From Sphingobacteriales bacterium (GTDB taxonomy: Bacteria; Bacteroidota; Bacteroidia; Chitinophagales; CAIOSU01), in contig JAIXUD010000018.1 of the NCBI GenBank assembly GCA_027483645.1, forward strand, positions 1 to 43,932: a stretch of DNA of 43,932 nucleotides, written 5' to 3'. The notes under the pieces were generated by a model. It saw only the letters and a program-made list of their open reading frames with translations. It was not told where the DNA came from and did no database searches. A program made the translations under genes and the position numbers. Shown here in pieces: positions 23,385 to 32,028 of the stretch; the stretch's first letter is position 1, and each line of letters begins with the position of its first letter.

Positions 23385-24860
23385 TTACTCCACCAGCAGC
23401 TTGCCGTTTTGCACTGCCCCGTTGCCCGTTATCTGGTAAAGGTATAGGCCGGGGGGCTGGTTGATGCTGAGCACGGTGGTGACCTGCGCAAGGGGGCTCT
23501 CATATAGCAGCTGGCCGAGTATGTTATAGAGGGTGAAAGTATAGCCTGTTGCTTCGCTGGGCAGCTCTATGGTGAGGTTGCCAGTGGTGGGGTTGGGGTA
23601 AAGATGTGCGTTTACATTACCTTGAGGGATGTATTCTTTAATACCGGTAAAGAAGCCACAATTGTTTGATAGGCAACCATTGCTGTCAAGTTTCATTAGG
23701 AGGAACTGCTCGCGGATGGCACCATCGCTTTCTAGCCTATCAGTAGCACCAGTTAGGAGAATTCCTCCATCACTGGTTTCGATAAAGTCGGTAAAGCGCA
23801 TACCCAGTAAGGTGTCAACATCCCAATAATAATACTTCTCCCATAGTTTGTTACCCGCAGCGTTGTGTAACACCAACCAAGCGAACGTACCGGGCAAAGT
23901 ATCAAGCCTAACCTCACCGGCGCTCAAAATGTTGCCGTTTTTCAGTTGCTCACAATGGCTCAAAAACGCTATGTCATATGAAAGAAACAAATCTTTCCAG
24001 ATTATATTTCCGTTTAAATCGAGCTTTGCAACATATGCAATAGGCACTTGGGGATTTAAGGTATCTAAATTACCCCAAACCACATAACCGTCATCCATAG
24101 TGGTATTTACATTAAACACCCCGTCGTCTAACCCAGAACCGATCAACTTGTCCCATTCCACATTGCCAGCGCTGTCCACCTTGATTATGATACCGCTCCT
24201 GGAATCCAAGGTGCCGTCTTGGTAGCTATCGCCCCCGATAATGAACCCGCCGTCAGGGGTTAACTCTACAGTCCAGCCAATATCCCTGTACGAGCCGCCA
24301 TACTCTTGGCGCCAGAGTTCGTTGCCCAAACTGTCTGTCTTGACTAGAAGAATATTATTATCTGGGTCGTTATCGCTACCTGCCCCAATAATAACAAAAC
24401 CACTATCAACAGTTTCCCTGCATTGATAAAATGCTAGTCCATCAGCAGAAGGAAAGCTCTTGAACCAAATAGTATCCAGATTATTGTCAAACTTAATTAA
24501 CAATCCCCGTTGCCCGGTCGAAGTAGCCCTAACCCCAGCAAGAGCATAATTACCGTCATAAGTGAGGGTCCCACTATTGCCAAACCCTGGATTCCAATTT
24601 TCACTTATTGCTCCATACTCTTTAAAATCCGTTATGTTGCCATAAAAGTCAGTTTTAAAGAACTTGATACTAACACCGTTTTGCAGGCTTGCAGACCAAC
24701 CCCTGCCATACATGATATAACCTGAGTCGGTTTCGATAACACCTAGTCCAAAATTATTTAGTCCATCGTCAATCCTATGATTGAAGGTAACTGTTTGGCT
24801 TAGTGCGTCAAGAGAGCTTACGATACCAATCATATATGTCAGGACCAAGAAAAATCTCAT
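23385..24860 (-). CDS. T9SS cargo protein with repeated beta-propeller-like blades
   Basis: A 491-residue secreted protein. The signal peptide ends around residue 21 (SLDALSQ). The body has at least five copies of a ~50-residue unit with the pattern DGG(F/Y)(V/I)(I/V)xG, seen as SGYIMYGRG, GNYALAGV, SGFVIIGAGSDND, GGFIIGGDSYQDG, DGYVVWGNLDT and GGILLTGATD, each with a following LDxxGNxxW element; this suggests a beta-propeller. Residues ~410-491 form the type A T9SS sorting domain (HLYPNPTTGNLTIELP, PPGLYLYQITGNG). It should be displayed on or released from the surface. No enzyme motif is visible. It is convergent with the TonB receptor, 47 bp apart, with no strong shared terminator. Confidence 0.85.
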   Translation of the reverse strand: MRFFLVLTYMIGIVSSLDALSQTVTFNHRIDDGLNNFGLGVIETDSGYIMYGRGWSASLQNGVSIKFFKTDFYGNITDFKEYGAISENWNPGFGNSGTLTYDGNYALAGVRATSTGQRGLLIKFDNNLDTIWFKSFPSADGLAFYQCRETVDSGFVIIGAGSDNDPDNNILLVKTDSLGNELWRQEYGGSYRDIGWTVELTPDGGFIIGGDSYQDGTLDSRSGIIIKVDSAGNVEWDKLIGSGLDDGVFNVNTTMDDGYVVWGNLDTLNPQVPIAYVAKLDLNGNIIWKDLFLSYDIAFLSHCEQLKNGNILSAGEVRLDTLPGTFAWLVLHNAAGNKLWEKYYYWDVDTLLGMRFTDFIETSDGGILLTGATDRLESDGAIREQFLLMKLDSNGCLSNNCGFFTGIKEYIPQGNVNAHLYPNPTTGNLTIELPSEATGYTFTLYNILGQLLYESPLAQVTTVLSINQPPGLYLYQITGNGAVQNGKLLVE

Positions 24861-24991
24861 GTTAGGATAATGAATTTACAATCGTAACGCTTTATTCGAG
24901 TAAAGTGGTCGACCCCTGTCTACATTAGCGAGAATACCCCCAGAACCATCAAACAAACAATATACGCATTAAACCCCATTCATGCTATCCC

Positions 24992-25996
24992 TCAAAGGTA
25001 CTGCGACACCCCGGAGTTTGTCAATGCCTTAATATACAATACGGTTTCTATGGCGAAGTTGGCGTAGTCTTTTCCGTTCACTTTGAAGTGATGGTTGTCA
25101 TAGCAAGGGTTTGATTCGAAAAATTGGCCTTTTTCGGGTGGGTGTGAGCTGGCCACGTAGCCTTTATTGTATAAGTCTTGCAGAAACTGTGCTTGGGGCT
25201 CCACGCGGAAATCTTTCCATGCAGCGCCGCGGGCTATTTCGGGCTCCCATTTATAATCTGCTGGCTGGTTGCGGATAAGCGATCGGATGGCATAGCTGGT
25301 GCCCACGTTTTGAAACTGCCAGCAATGGGTGGCCTCGTGCACCAACAAACCATAGTCTTTTTGGCAGCTGCTATCTTTATACCCACCCTGAAAGTAGATA
25401 GTGTTGCCAATAGCTATCGCCCTAGGGCTGCCACTTCCCATGCTATTGAGCGCCCAGAGGCCCGAGCGGCCGCGCTCCTCAATAATCCTAATGTTATATA
25501 GCGCCAGCGATTTGCCGAACACCATCCTCAGCACCGCTATCTCATCTTGCTGCAACGGCCTCTTAAAGCCTTGTATATGCAGCAGGGATTGCAGGAAATC
25601 AATAAAAGAAGCCACTATCATCACCACCAGCCCACCGATACCATGAACCATAACATTCATAATGCCTTCCAAGAGCATAGCCGGATTAAACATTAGTGCA
25701 CCGCCAACCAACTCAATAACCCCTATGACGAAACTGCCGATGGTGTTAACCGCTGTTTTAATAATAGTGCCTACAAATGCCAGAACACCCGATAAGGTAT
25801 CGCCCAACCAATATAAGAGATTAGCTAAAAATGGGATACCGCCAAGCGCCAAACCAATTGCCGCAAACCAGCCACCGATAGTATTACCGATAGTGGAGAG
25901 CAGGTCGCCCGCTGCATTGCCTACGGCATTAAAGGTGGTTTCTACCATTTCGGCAACCCACTTACATGCATTTACATTTGTACTCCGAAAGCCCAT
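24992..25996 (-). CDS. HEATH-motif protein with glycine-rich hydrophobic N-half
   Basis: A 334-residue protein. I chose ATG 25996, which has AAGGA about 10 bases upstream; a 23-codon GTG extension would run into the palindromic element at 26059. Residues ~20-140 are a long Gly/Ala/Ile-rich hydrophobic region (NTIGGWFAAIGLALGGIPF, NTIGSFVIGVIELVGGALMF) with several possible membrane helices. After residue ~145 comes a soluble domain with LQQDEIAVLRMVFGKSL, IAIGNTIYFQGG and LLVHEATHCWQFQ; the HEATH zinc motif is at 220-224. This soluble part resembles the DUF4157/eCIS-core-like group (VHELTHVWQ), found in contractile-system and toxin-associated proteins. The combination could be a membrane-inserting effector, but no immunity or secretion gene is adjacent. 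Confidence 0.75.
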   Translation of the reverse strand: MGFRSTNVNACKWVAEMVETTFNAVGNAAGDLLSTIGNTIGGWFAAIGLALGGIPFLANLLYWLGDTLSGVLAFVGTIIKTAVNTIGSFVIGVIELVGGALMFNPAMLLEGIMNVMVHGIGGLVVMIVASFIDFLQSLLHIQGFKRPLQQDEIAVLRMVFGKSLALYNIRIIEERGRSGLWALNSMGSGSPRAIAIGNTIYFQGGYKDSSCQKDYGLLVHEATHCWQFQNVGTSYAIRSLIRNQPADYKWEPEIARGAAWKDFRVEPQAQFLQDLYNKGYVASSHPPEKGQFFESNPCYDNHHFKVNGKDYANFAIETVLYIKALTNSGVSQYL

Positions 25997-26058
25997 ATTT
26001 ACTCGTTCCTTCAAAAGTAATGTTTTAAATGCCTGCGGCAACTGACCGTATTGCGGCT

Positions 26059-26212
26059 CCCTCACCTAACCTCTCCCAATGGGAGAGGGACTTATGACTC
26101 CTTGCCTCTGGCAAGAAGTTATACTTAAATTCCCGATAAATTATACAATTTTTAACGAGTCGAAAGACGAGGCGTTAAAGTCCCTCTCCCTCTGGGAGAG
26201 GCTAGGTGAGGG
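26059..26212. repeat. 154-bp palindromic element (MITE/REP-like)
   Basis: Two 35-nt arms, 26059-26093 and 26178-26212, are inverted copies with three mismatches. Each arm contains its own small palindrome CTCTCCC(3)GGGAGAG. The 84-bp interior is AT-rich. No coding potential. Confidence 0.8.
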
Positions 26213-26235
26213 TTACATACTACCAATCAACTAAA

Positions 26236-26270
26236 ACAAAAGCGAGCCGCACCTTTCGGTACAGCTCGCT
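26236..26270 (-). terminator. Terminator of the NtrC-type regulator gene
   Basis: On the minus strand: AGCGAGC, 16-nt loop containing CCGAAAGG, GCTCGCT, then TTTTG. It lies 21 bp after the stop at 26292. Confidence 0.75.
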
Positions 26271-26291
26271 CTTCAATTGGTGCTGTGGTGG

Positions 26292-27677
26292 TTATGCTTT
26301 TATGCCGTAGCTTTTCAGCTTGTTGTATAGCGTTTTCCTGTCAATGTTCAGCAACTTGGCGGCTTTGCTCTTGTTGCCGCGGCACTCGTCAAGGGCCTTT
26401 ACTATGGCATCTTTCTCCGCTTCCACGGCTGCACCTTTTAGGTCGGTGCCCATGTCGTGGTGGTGGTCGTGGCCGTTGTGGTCGTAGTGGATAACATCCG
26501 GTGGCAAGTTCTGCAGCTCAATCTGCTCGCCTTGACACAGCAGTACGCCACGCTTCACGGCGTTCTTCAGCTCACGCAGGTTACCGAACCATGGGTAGCT
26601 CAACAGGGCTTCTTTCGCTTCATCATTAAAGCTCAGCACGCTCTTCTCCAGCTCTTCGTTGGCCAAGCGCAGGAAGTGGTGGGCGAAAGACCACACATCC
26701 TCCTTTCGGCGGCGCAGCGGCGATACGTCAATAGAAAACTCGTTTAAACGGTGGTACAAATCCTCCCTGAATTTGCCCTCGCGCACAGCAGCCTTCAGGT
26801 CTTCGTTGGTAGCGGCTAGTATGCGCACATCCACTTCAATATCCTTCACGCCACCCACACGGCGTATTTTGCGCTCTTGCAGTACCCGCAGCATCTTCAC
26901 CTGTATGTCATAAGATAGGTTGCCTATCTCATCCAGGAACAGGGTACCGCCATTGGCTTGCTCAAAGCTGCCTTCTTTGTCCTTTATGGCACCAGTAAAA
27001 GCACCTTTCTCATGGCCAAAAAGTTCGCTACCGGCCAGGTCTTTAGGCAGTGCACCACAGTCAATAGCCATAAAGGGCCCGCTGTGTCTTTTGCTTTTCA
27101 GGTGTATCTCGTTGGCTACATACTCCTTACCTGTACCAGTTTCGCCGTTAATGATTACCGACATGTTGGTAGGGGCTATCAGCTCCATTTCTTGATATAC
27201 CCTGCGCGCCTGTGGGCTATCGCCTATCACATAGGTGCTCTTACCTGCACGGGCCGCCTCTATCGCCGACTTTTTGATGGGCATGGCCGCTTGCGGAGCT
27301 TTAGGGTTAGCCCTGGCTTCTAAGGCACTTTTAATGGTGTTAAGGATTTCCTCCGGGTAAATAGGCTTGGTTACATAATCGTATGCACCCATTTTAATGG
27401 CCGTAACCGCCACTTTCACATCCGAATAGCCGGTAATGATGATAACGGGAAGGTCGGGGTTGATGCCTTTGATGGCCTTCAACAAATCCAAACCCTCAAT
27501 ATCGGGCAACCGGAAATCCGACAGCACCAAGTCAAACTTGTCTTTATTCAGCTTTTGTAGGCAGTCCTCGCCACGTTGGCAAGTATCTGCTTCATAGTCA
27601 TGTCGCCCAAGAAACCGCTTTAATAGAGCACAAATATCCTGGTCGTCATCTACAATCAATATCCGCTTCATTGCCAT
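26292..27677 (-). CDS. Sigma-54-dependent response regulator (NtrC/AtoC type)
   Basis: A 461-residue regulator. REC domain at 3-120 with acidic D10-D12, phospho-acceptor D54 (VLSDFRLPD) and K104. The AAA+ domain (~150-385) has Walker A GETGTGK at 178-184, the sigma-54-contacting loop GAFTGA at 225-230, and Walker B TLFLDEIG at 245-252. A Fis-type HTH ends the protein (GNKSKAAKLLNIDRKTLYNK). Between AAA+ and HTH lies a His-rich linker, HYDHNGHDHHHDMG (397-410), unusual and possibly metal-binding. It activates sigma-54 promoters after phosphorylation; no histidine kinase is nearby. A single-domain REC gene lies 69 bp upstream on the same strand, so the two are probably co-transcribed. Met3 is an alternative start. 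Confidence 0.95.
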   Translation of the reverse strand: MAMKRILIVDDDQDICALLKRFLGRHDYEADTCQRGEDCLQKLNKDKFDLVLSDFRLPDIEGLDLLKAIKGINPDLPVIIITGYSDVKVAVTAIKMGAYDYVTKPIYPEEILNTIKSALEARANPKAPQAAMPIKKSAIEAARAGKSTYVIGDSPQARRVYQEMELIAPTNMSVIINGETGTGKEYVANEIHLKSKRHSGPFMAIDCGALPKDLAGSELFGHEKGAFTGAIKDKEGSFEQANGGTLFLDEIGNLSYDIQVKMLRVLQERKIRRVGGVKDIEVDVRILAATNEDLKAAVREGKFREDLYHRLNEFSIDVSPLRRRKEDVWSFAHHFLRLANEELEKSVLSFNDEAKEALLSYPWFGNLRELKNAVKRGVLLCQGEQIELQNLPPDVIHYDHNGHDHHHDMGTDLKGAAVEAEKDAIVKALDECRGNKSKAAKLLNIDRKTLYNKLKSYGIKA

Positions 27678-27746
27678 AAAAAATTAGTTAGGTTGATGGT
27701 TCTTTAAAGATATGCTTTTAAGGTAGTAGAAAAAAATACTCGTTTT

Positions 27747-28151
27747 CTAATGTGAAACTGTAGAATTATTTGCCCATCCATCGTTGCTGTCAATACTTAA
27801 ATAGTTCAGCGCTTCCAGTATACTCGCTCTGTTTAGTGGCTTGGGTATTATAAAATCAACACCCAAATGGGCGGCCATGGCCCGCTCTTTAGAGCCATCT
27901 TCTGCGGTTATTACCACTACCTTAGTGTGGAGGCCATTGCCCTTAATCTTCTGCACCACGCTAAAACCCGAGCCATCGGGTAGGTTTAAATCCAAAAAAA
28001 CCAGGTGTGGCCTAGATTCTTCGTACATTCGCAATCCAGTATCTAAGTTGCTAGCGTATGTTGCCTCTATGCCCAACTTTGATAACAGCGCGGAAAGTAA
28101 AAGACCTATCTCTACCTCATCGTCAATTACCAGCGCGTTTTTGAAAATCAT
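27747..28151 (-). CDS. Single-domain response regulator (REC only)
   Basis: A 134-residue CheY-like receiver. Acidic pair D10-D11 (ALVIDDEVE), phospho-acceptor D54 (LVFLDLNLPDGSGF), signal-transducing T82 (VVITAEDGS) and K104 (IIPKPLNR) are all present, so it should be phosphorylatable. There is no output domain; the last ~15 residues (SNDGWANNSTVSH) look disordered. Such proteins pass phosphate in relays or bind targets. It precedes the sigma-54 regulator gene on the same strand by 69 bp, which suggests they answer to the same orphan kinase, located elsewhere. It diverges from the YihY/BrkB gene at 28281. Confidence 0.93.
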   Translation of the reverse strand: MIFKNALVIDDEVEIGLLLSALLSKLGIEATYASNLDTGLRMYEESRPHLVFLDLNLPDGSGFSVVQKIKGNGLHTKVVVITAEDGSKERAMAAHLGVDFIIPKPLNRASILEALNYLSIDSNDGWANNSTVSH

Positions 28152-28280
28152 GGTACTTGGAATTAAGTGATGCCCAATTTAGTTTAAGTACATTGTTACC
28201 TTTCAAAAAAAGTGCCTGATTTTTGTAAGCTATACAAAACTGTGGCAGCTGTGGGGTTGATGTGGCGAAACTGTGGAAAC

Positions 28281-29216
28281 ATGAAAGAGACATTAAAGAA
28301 TGTATGGAAGATGCTCAAGCTCTCGTTTGATAAGTTCAGCGACGAGGATACCATGAAAATGGCAGCGGCACTGGCATACTACACTATTTTTTCGCTACCA
28401 CCCATACTTATCATCATCATCAACCTTGCGGGTGTATTTTTGGAGGAGGATAGCTTTAGGAGGCAGCTAGAAATAGAAATGGCAGCCCTAGTAGGCGATG
28501 CCGGCGCGGCAGAACTGATGCATACCATAAGCAACATCGGGGTGTTCCAGAAAAACTGGTGGGCTACCGGTATCAGTATAGTAGCCTTGTTGTTCGCTTC
28601 CACCACCGTGTTTATCACCATTCAGCACTCGCTCAACGACATCTTCAGGGTAAAGGCCAAACCTAAAGTAAACTGGATAAAGCTGGGCCTTGATAGGCTG
28701 TTGTCGTTTGCTATGGTGCTAAGCTTGGCTTTTGTGCTGCTTATTTCCCTCATCCTCAATGCCATGGTTTCCTTCTTTCAAGATTGGATAGTGAGGCTAA
28801 TGCCCCGGTTGGAAATGTGGTATGTAAACTCTACTGCTTTCTTGGTGCCGCTGGGTATTACCATTGTGCTGTTTGCTATGATTTTCCGCCTATTGCCTGA
28901 TGCCCGTATGAGGTGGCGCGATGCTTTTGTAGGTGCCACTATAACCGCGCTGCTGTTCAGCCTCGGCAAGTACCTCATCAGCTATTATGTGGGCAACAGC
29001 AACGTGGCGTCGCTTTACGATGCCGCCGGCTCGGTGCTGGTATTGATGGTTTGGATATTCTACTCGTCCACCATCTTCTTCTTTGGTGCGCAGGTTACCT
29101 ATGTATACGCCAACATTTTCGGCGGCAAAATACGCCCCAGTAAAAATGCCGTGCGCATCTTTATCCACGAAGAGGCGCACGATGCGGACGAGTATGTGAG
29201 GGAGGTGGTGAAGTGA
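28281..29216 (+). CDS. yihY: YihY/BrkB family membrane protein
   Basis: A 311-residue inner-membrane protein. I prefer ATG 28281 (KETLKNVWKMLKLSFDKFSD) over an in-frame upstream start, because the family begins with this short cytoplasmic helix. Signature segments are AAALAYYTIFSLPPIL, FASTTVFITIQHSLNDIFRV, MIFRLLPDARMRWRDAFVGA, LISYYVGNSNVASLYDAAGS and LMVWIFYSSTIFFFGAQVTY. Six helices are expected. The old name ribonuclease BN for YihY is wrong; the family's function is not settled, and membrane transport is often proposed. It is divergent from the response-regulator gene and followed by a large palindromic element. Confidence 0.92.
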   Translation: MKETLKNVWKMLKLSFDKFSDEDTMKMAAALAYYTIFSLPPILIIIINLAGVFLEEDSFRRQLEIEMAALVGDAGAAELMHTISNIGVFQKNWWATGISIVALLFASTTVFITIQHSLNDIFRVKAKPKVNWIKLGLDRLLSFAMVLSLAFVLLISLILNAMVSFFQDWIVRLMPRLEMWYVNSTAFLVPLGITIVLFAMIFRLLPDARMRWRDAFVGATITALLFSLGKYLISYYVGNSNVASLYDAAGSVLVLMVWIFYSSTIFFFGAQVTYVYANIFGGKIRPSKNAVRIFIHEEAHDADEYVREVVK

Positions 29217-29234
29217 GTTACGGGTTGCTTGTCA

Positions 29235-29556
29235 GAATCAGAATTTATAGAATTTAAGAATTACAGAATCGTTACGGGGCTTACGTTATAAGTTGTTCTA
29301 CCCTTGGATTACATCCTCTTCGGGTGTCATGGTGAGCGGAGCCGAACCATCCATAATGTAGGTGGCATAACACCCTTTTCCTAACTTAACGTGATAACCT
29401 TGGACATGTGTTTCGTGACCGTATTACGGATGGTTCGGCTCCGCTCACCATGACACACTGCGAGATTTGCCCAAAACTGCGCATTGCTTTATATCCAGCA
29501 CAAGATATTACCTCGAAACAAATTCGGTAATTCTTTAATTCTGAAAATTCTGATTC
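29235..29556. repeat. Nested inverted-repeat element (~320 bp)
   Basis: Outer arms 29235-29264 and 29527-29556 (30 nt, about three mismatches) and perfect 29-nt inner arms 29324-29352 and 29428-29456 (starting GTGTCATGGTGAGCGGAGCC). It fills most of the 29217-29630 gap. No ORF. Resembles a non-autonomous MITE or a stack of REP units. Confidence 0.8.
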
Positions 29557-29568
29557 AGACACCCGAAA

Positions 29569-29600
29569 TAAAAAAAGGGAACCAGTTTTCACCAGTTCCC
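29569..29600 (-). terminator. Terminator of the sigma factor gene
   Basis: On the minus strand: GGGAACTGG, TGAAAA, CTGGTTCCC with G-T pairs, then seven or more T. It ends transcription about 30 bp after the stop at 29631. Confidence 0.8.
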
Positions 29601-29630
29601 TCTCGGTCGAAATACAACGTTTGGTTGTAA

Positions 29631-30500
29631 TTATTGGGCCAAGTAAGCTTTAAGGGCGTCGCACTTGTTAGTGGCGCGCAGCTTGTTGATGGCCTTGTCT
29701 TTGATTTGACGTACGCGCTCGCGGGTTAGGCCGAACTCTTCGCCAATATCTTGTAATGTCATAGGGTGCTCTACTCCGATGCCGAAGAACAACTTCAACA
29801 CACCGCGCTCGCGCTCGGTAAGGGTGGCCAAGGTGCGCTCGGTTTCCTTACGTAGGCTGTCGTGGTATTCCATACCCATATCGGTACGGTCGGTGTCGTG
29901 GTTCTCAAGCACATCTAGCAACGAGTTGCTTTCGCCATCAGTAAAAGGCGCGTCAACGCTTACGTGGCGGGTGCTGATGTTCATGGTAGCGGCTACTTCC
30001 TCTGGGCTAATCTCCAAAAGGGTGGCAAGCTCCTCAGCGGTAGGCTCACGCTCGTACTGCTGCTCCAACTCGGCCAGGGCCTTGTTGATTTTGGTAAGAG
30101 AGCCTACTTTGTTTAGCGGCAAACGTACCAAGCGGCTCTGCTCGGCCAAAGCTTGGATGATGGATTGACGAATCCACCATACGGCATAGGAGATGAATTT
30201 GAAACCTTTCGTTTCATCGAAACGCTGAGCGGCTTTCACCAAGCCCAAGTTACCCTCATTGATCAAGTCGTTGAGCGACAGGCTTTGGTTTTGGTACTGC
30301 TTGGCTACCGATACTACGAAACGTAGGTTGGCGCGGATAAGTTTTTCCAACGCGCGTTGGTCCCCTTCCCTGATGCGCTGGGCCAAATTAACCTCTTCTT
30401 CTGCTGTGAGCAATTCTTCACGACCGATTTCCTGCAAGTATTTTTCCAGGGACTGGCTGTCGCGATTGGTAATGGATTTTGAGATCTTTAGTTGCCTCAT
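29631..30500 (-). CDS. rpoD: Primary RNA polymerase sigma factor (RpoD/SigA)
   Basis: A 289-residue sigma-70, the short form typical of Bacteroidota, lacking region 1.1 and the long non-conserved insert. Region 1.2 is around [20 protein letters not shown]; region 2 has [38 protein letters not shown] and [20 protein letters not shown] (core binding and -7 recognition and melting). Region 3 follows with [18 protein letters not shown]; region 4.2 has the [22 protein letters not shown] for the -33 element. It directs transcription from the TTTG-N19-TAnnTTTG promoters such as those before the 16S gene. Its own promoter lies in the 427-bp gap upstream but was not fixed. Confidence 0.97.
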   Translation of the reverse strand: MRQLKISKSITNRDSQSLEKYLQEIGREELLTAEEEVNLAQRIREGDQRALEKLIRANLRFVVSVAKQYQNQSLSLNDLINEGNLGLVKAAQRFDETKGFKFISYAVWWIRQSIIQALAEQSRLVRLPLNKVGSLTKINKALAELEQQYEREPTAEELATLLEISPEEVAATMNISTRHVSVDAPFTDGESNSLLDVLENHDTDRTDMGMEYHDSLRKETERTLATLTERERGVLKLFFGIGVEHPMTLQDIGEEFGLTRERVRQIKDKAINKLRATNKCDALKAYLAQ

Positions 30501-30927
30501 TACTGATCAGGTTTTTGGTTTTTATGTTCTTTATCTGTTAAATTCTTGTTTGCGAAGGTGAAAAACCCCTAATGTTAAGGGTGTGCTCACCAGATATAAA
30601 CATTGTGTTTTTTATTCATAAACTAACCCCACCATAGTTATCAGCCCGTCAATACTTCAAAAGAGTGCGTAAGTTACGGATATTTATATTACCGCGCCAC
30701 TAAAAAATTACAGGTGGATTCATATAACGCAAACGCATGGATAATATTATGGTAATGCTGCCGTAATATTTTGATGAATTCAGAGCAGGTTTGCTGGCCA
30801 GATAGATGCCTTGCATAGTAATTGGAATTGTTTAACTGGCTAATTAACCCATTAGTTCCGTAGTGTCAAGAAGTAATTTTTGCTGTTGGAACATGGATTA
30901 GGTGAGTAGCTGATATAACATTCTCAG
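30501..30927 (-). other. Intergenic upstream of rpoD, no gene seen
   Basis: 427 bp of AT-rich sequence between the sigma factor start and the end of the Rieske gene. It must hold the rpoD promoter. I see no convincing ORF, RNA or strong hairpin. Confidence 0.5.
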
Positions 30928-31929
30928 CTAGGCCGGATAAAACTGCTTTGCCCACACGCGATATTGGCCCACGGGGCCATCGCCAGCGGCAAGGGCTGGC
31001 GGGGCCACGTACACCTTGTTCTCCCAAATATGGAAATCTTGCCCTACATCGTGCATAAATGCTTTGAATGCCCCTTGCGATACAAAACGTGTAACCAGGC
31101 TACTTGGAAGTACTGCTAATAGCGGGAATATTTTGGCTGGTTTTTCTATCTGCTCCACCGCTAGTGCTATGCGCAAATGTATTTGGTTGTCGCCCACTGG
31201 GGTGCTCAGTACAAATTGACGGGTACGCATGTGCAACTCTGGTATTTCAACTTGCACAAAGGAGTAGCCCAGCCCATGCAGGTGCACCTCAAAGTTGGCC
31301 TTTATCTTTTTGAAGCCGATTCCCAAAAAATCGGCCTTACGGGTCATGGTGTACTTGGAGTATAGGTAGGGGCCCGTGGTTTTTAATGGTTCAAGCACAT
31401 CAACCTTTTCATAACCATGTACTATGGTAAGGTGCCCAATATCCACACTGTTTTCTGATGTCTCTTGCGGGTGGCTATCTAGTTGCCACTGTATGTGGCG
31501 CATAGGTGCGTAGCTATCCATATTCATATCGGGCACTTCCCACGTCGGCTCGGTGCCGGCAGGGCTATGGTGTACCAATAGTATACCGTGCTTTTCTTGT
31601 AAGTTGTATATATGCAGGCGCCCGTTGGGGTTTGGCTTGGTGCCATAGCCCGTGGCTACGCATTGGCCACTGGTATCAAAGCAAAAACCATGAAATGGGC
31701 AGCGTATGGTTTCATCCACTACCGTGCCGCCGTGGCCCAGGTGGGCACCCATGTGCGGGCAGTACGGCTCCGTAGCGCATGCCTTGCCAGATGCGGTGCG
31801 GAAAAGGATGATTTCCTTATCCATAAACTTACGGGTGAGCACCTGACCAGTAGCCAATTCATTACTGAAACCAACGGCATACCATCCTTCAGGATATGGA
31901 TATAACTTATGATGTTGTGCTTGGGGCAT
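30928..31929 (-). CDS. Rieske non-haem iron oxygenase (KshA/DAF-36-like)
   Basis: A 333-residue oxygenase component. ATG 31929 is preferred over a TTG 13 codons upstream that lies against a terminator. The Rieske 2Fe-2S site is C57-P-H59 with C77-x2-H80 (YCPHMGAHLGHGG ... RCPFHGF). The mononuclear iron site is N160-x2-D163-x2-H166-x4-H171 in ENSVDIGHLTIVHG. The C-terminal half is a helix-grip fold. The size and the sequence around KLYPYPEGWY resemble the KshA / cholesterol 7-desaturase (Neverland/DAF-36) branch more than the aromatic dioxygenases, so a sterol or other large hydrophobic substrate is possible. It would need a separate ferredoxin reductase, and none is adjacent. Cytoplasmic, single gene. 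Confidence 0.9.
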   Translation of the reverse strand: MPQAQHHKLYPYPEGWYAVGFSNELATGQVLTRKFMDKEIILFRTASGKACATEPYCPHMGAHLGHGGTVVDETIRCPFHGFCFDTSGQCVATGYGTKPNPNGRLHIYNLQEKHGILLVHHSPAGTEPTWEVPDMNMDSYAPMRHIQWQLDSHPQETSENSVDIGHLTIVHGYEKVDVLEPLKTTGPYLYSKYTMTRKADFLGIGFKKIKANFEVHLHGLGYSFVQVEIPELHMRTRQFVLSTPVGDNQIHLRIALAVEQIEKPAKIFPLLAVLPSSLVTRFVSQGAFKAFMHDVGQDFHIWENKVYVAPPALAAGDGPVGQYRVWAKQFYPA

Positions 31930-31971
31930 ACGGTTTAAAACGGCTTCAGCCTCATTTTGTTTCCACAAAAA

Positions 31972-32000
31972 TAAAAAAGAGCGCCAGTGGGTGGCGCTCT
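31972..32000 (-). terminator. Terminator of the 32029-32793 gene
   Basis: On the minus strand: AGAGCGCCA, 5-nt loop, TGGCGCTCT, then a T-run. Perfect 9-bp stem, 28 bp after the stop. It separates this gene from the Rieske gene. Confidence 0.9.
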
Positions 32001-32028
32001 TTAAAGACGAAATTGATATTCTTTTATT

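Noticed and set aside
28281-29216. Ribonuclease BN for the YihY-type gene
   Set aside because: The old name came from a mis-assignment; the protein is a six-helix membrane protein with no nuclease motif.
29235-29556. Insertion sequence
   Set aside because: Inverted arms are present but there is no transposase ORF inside; it can only be a non-autonomous element.
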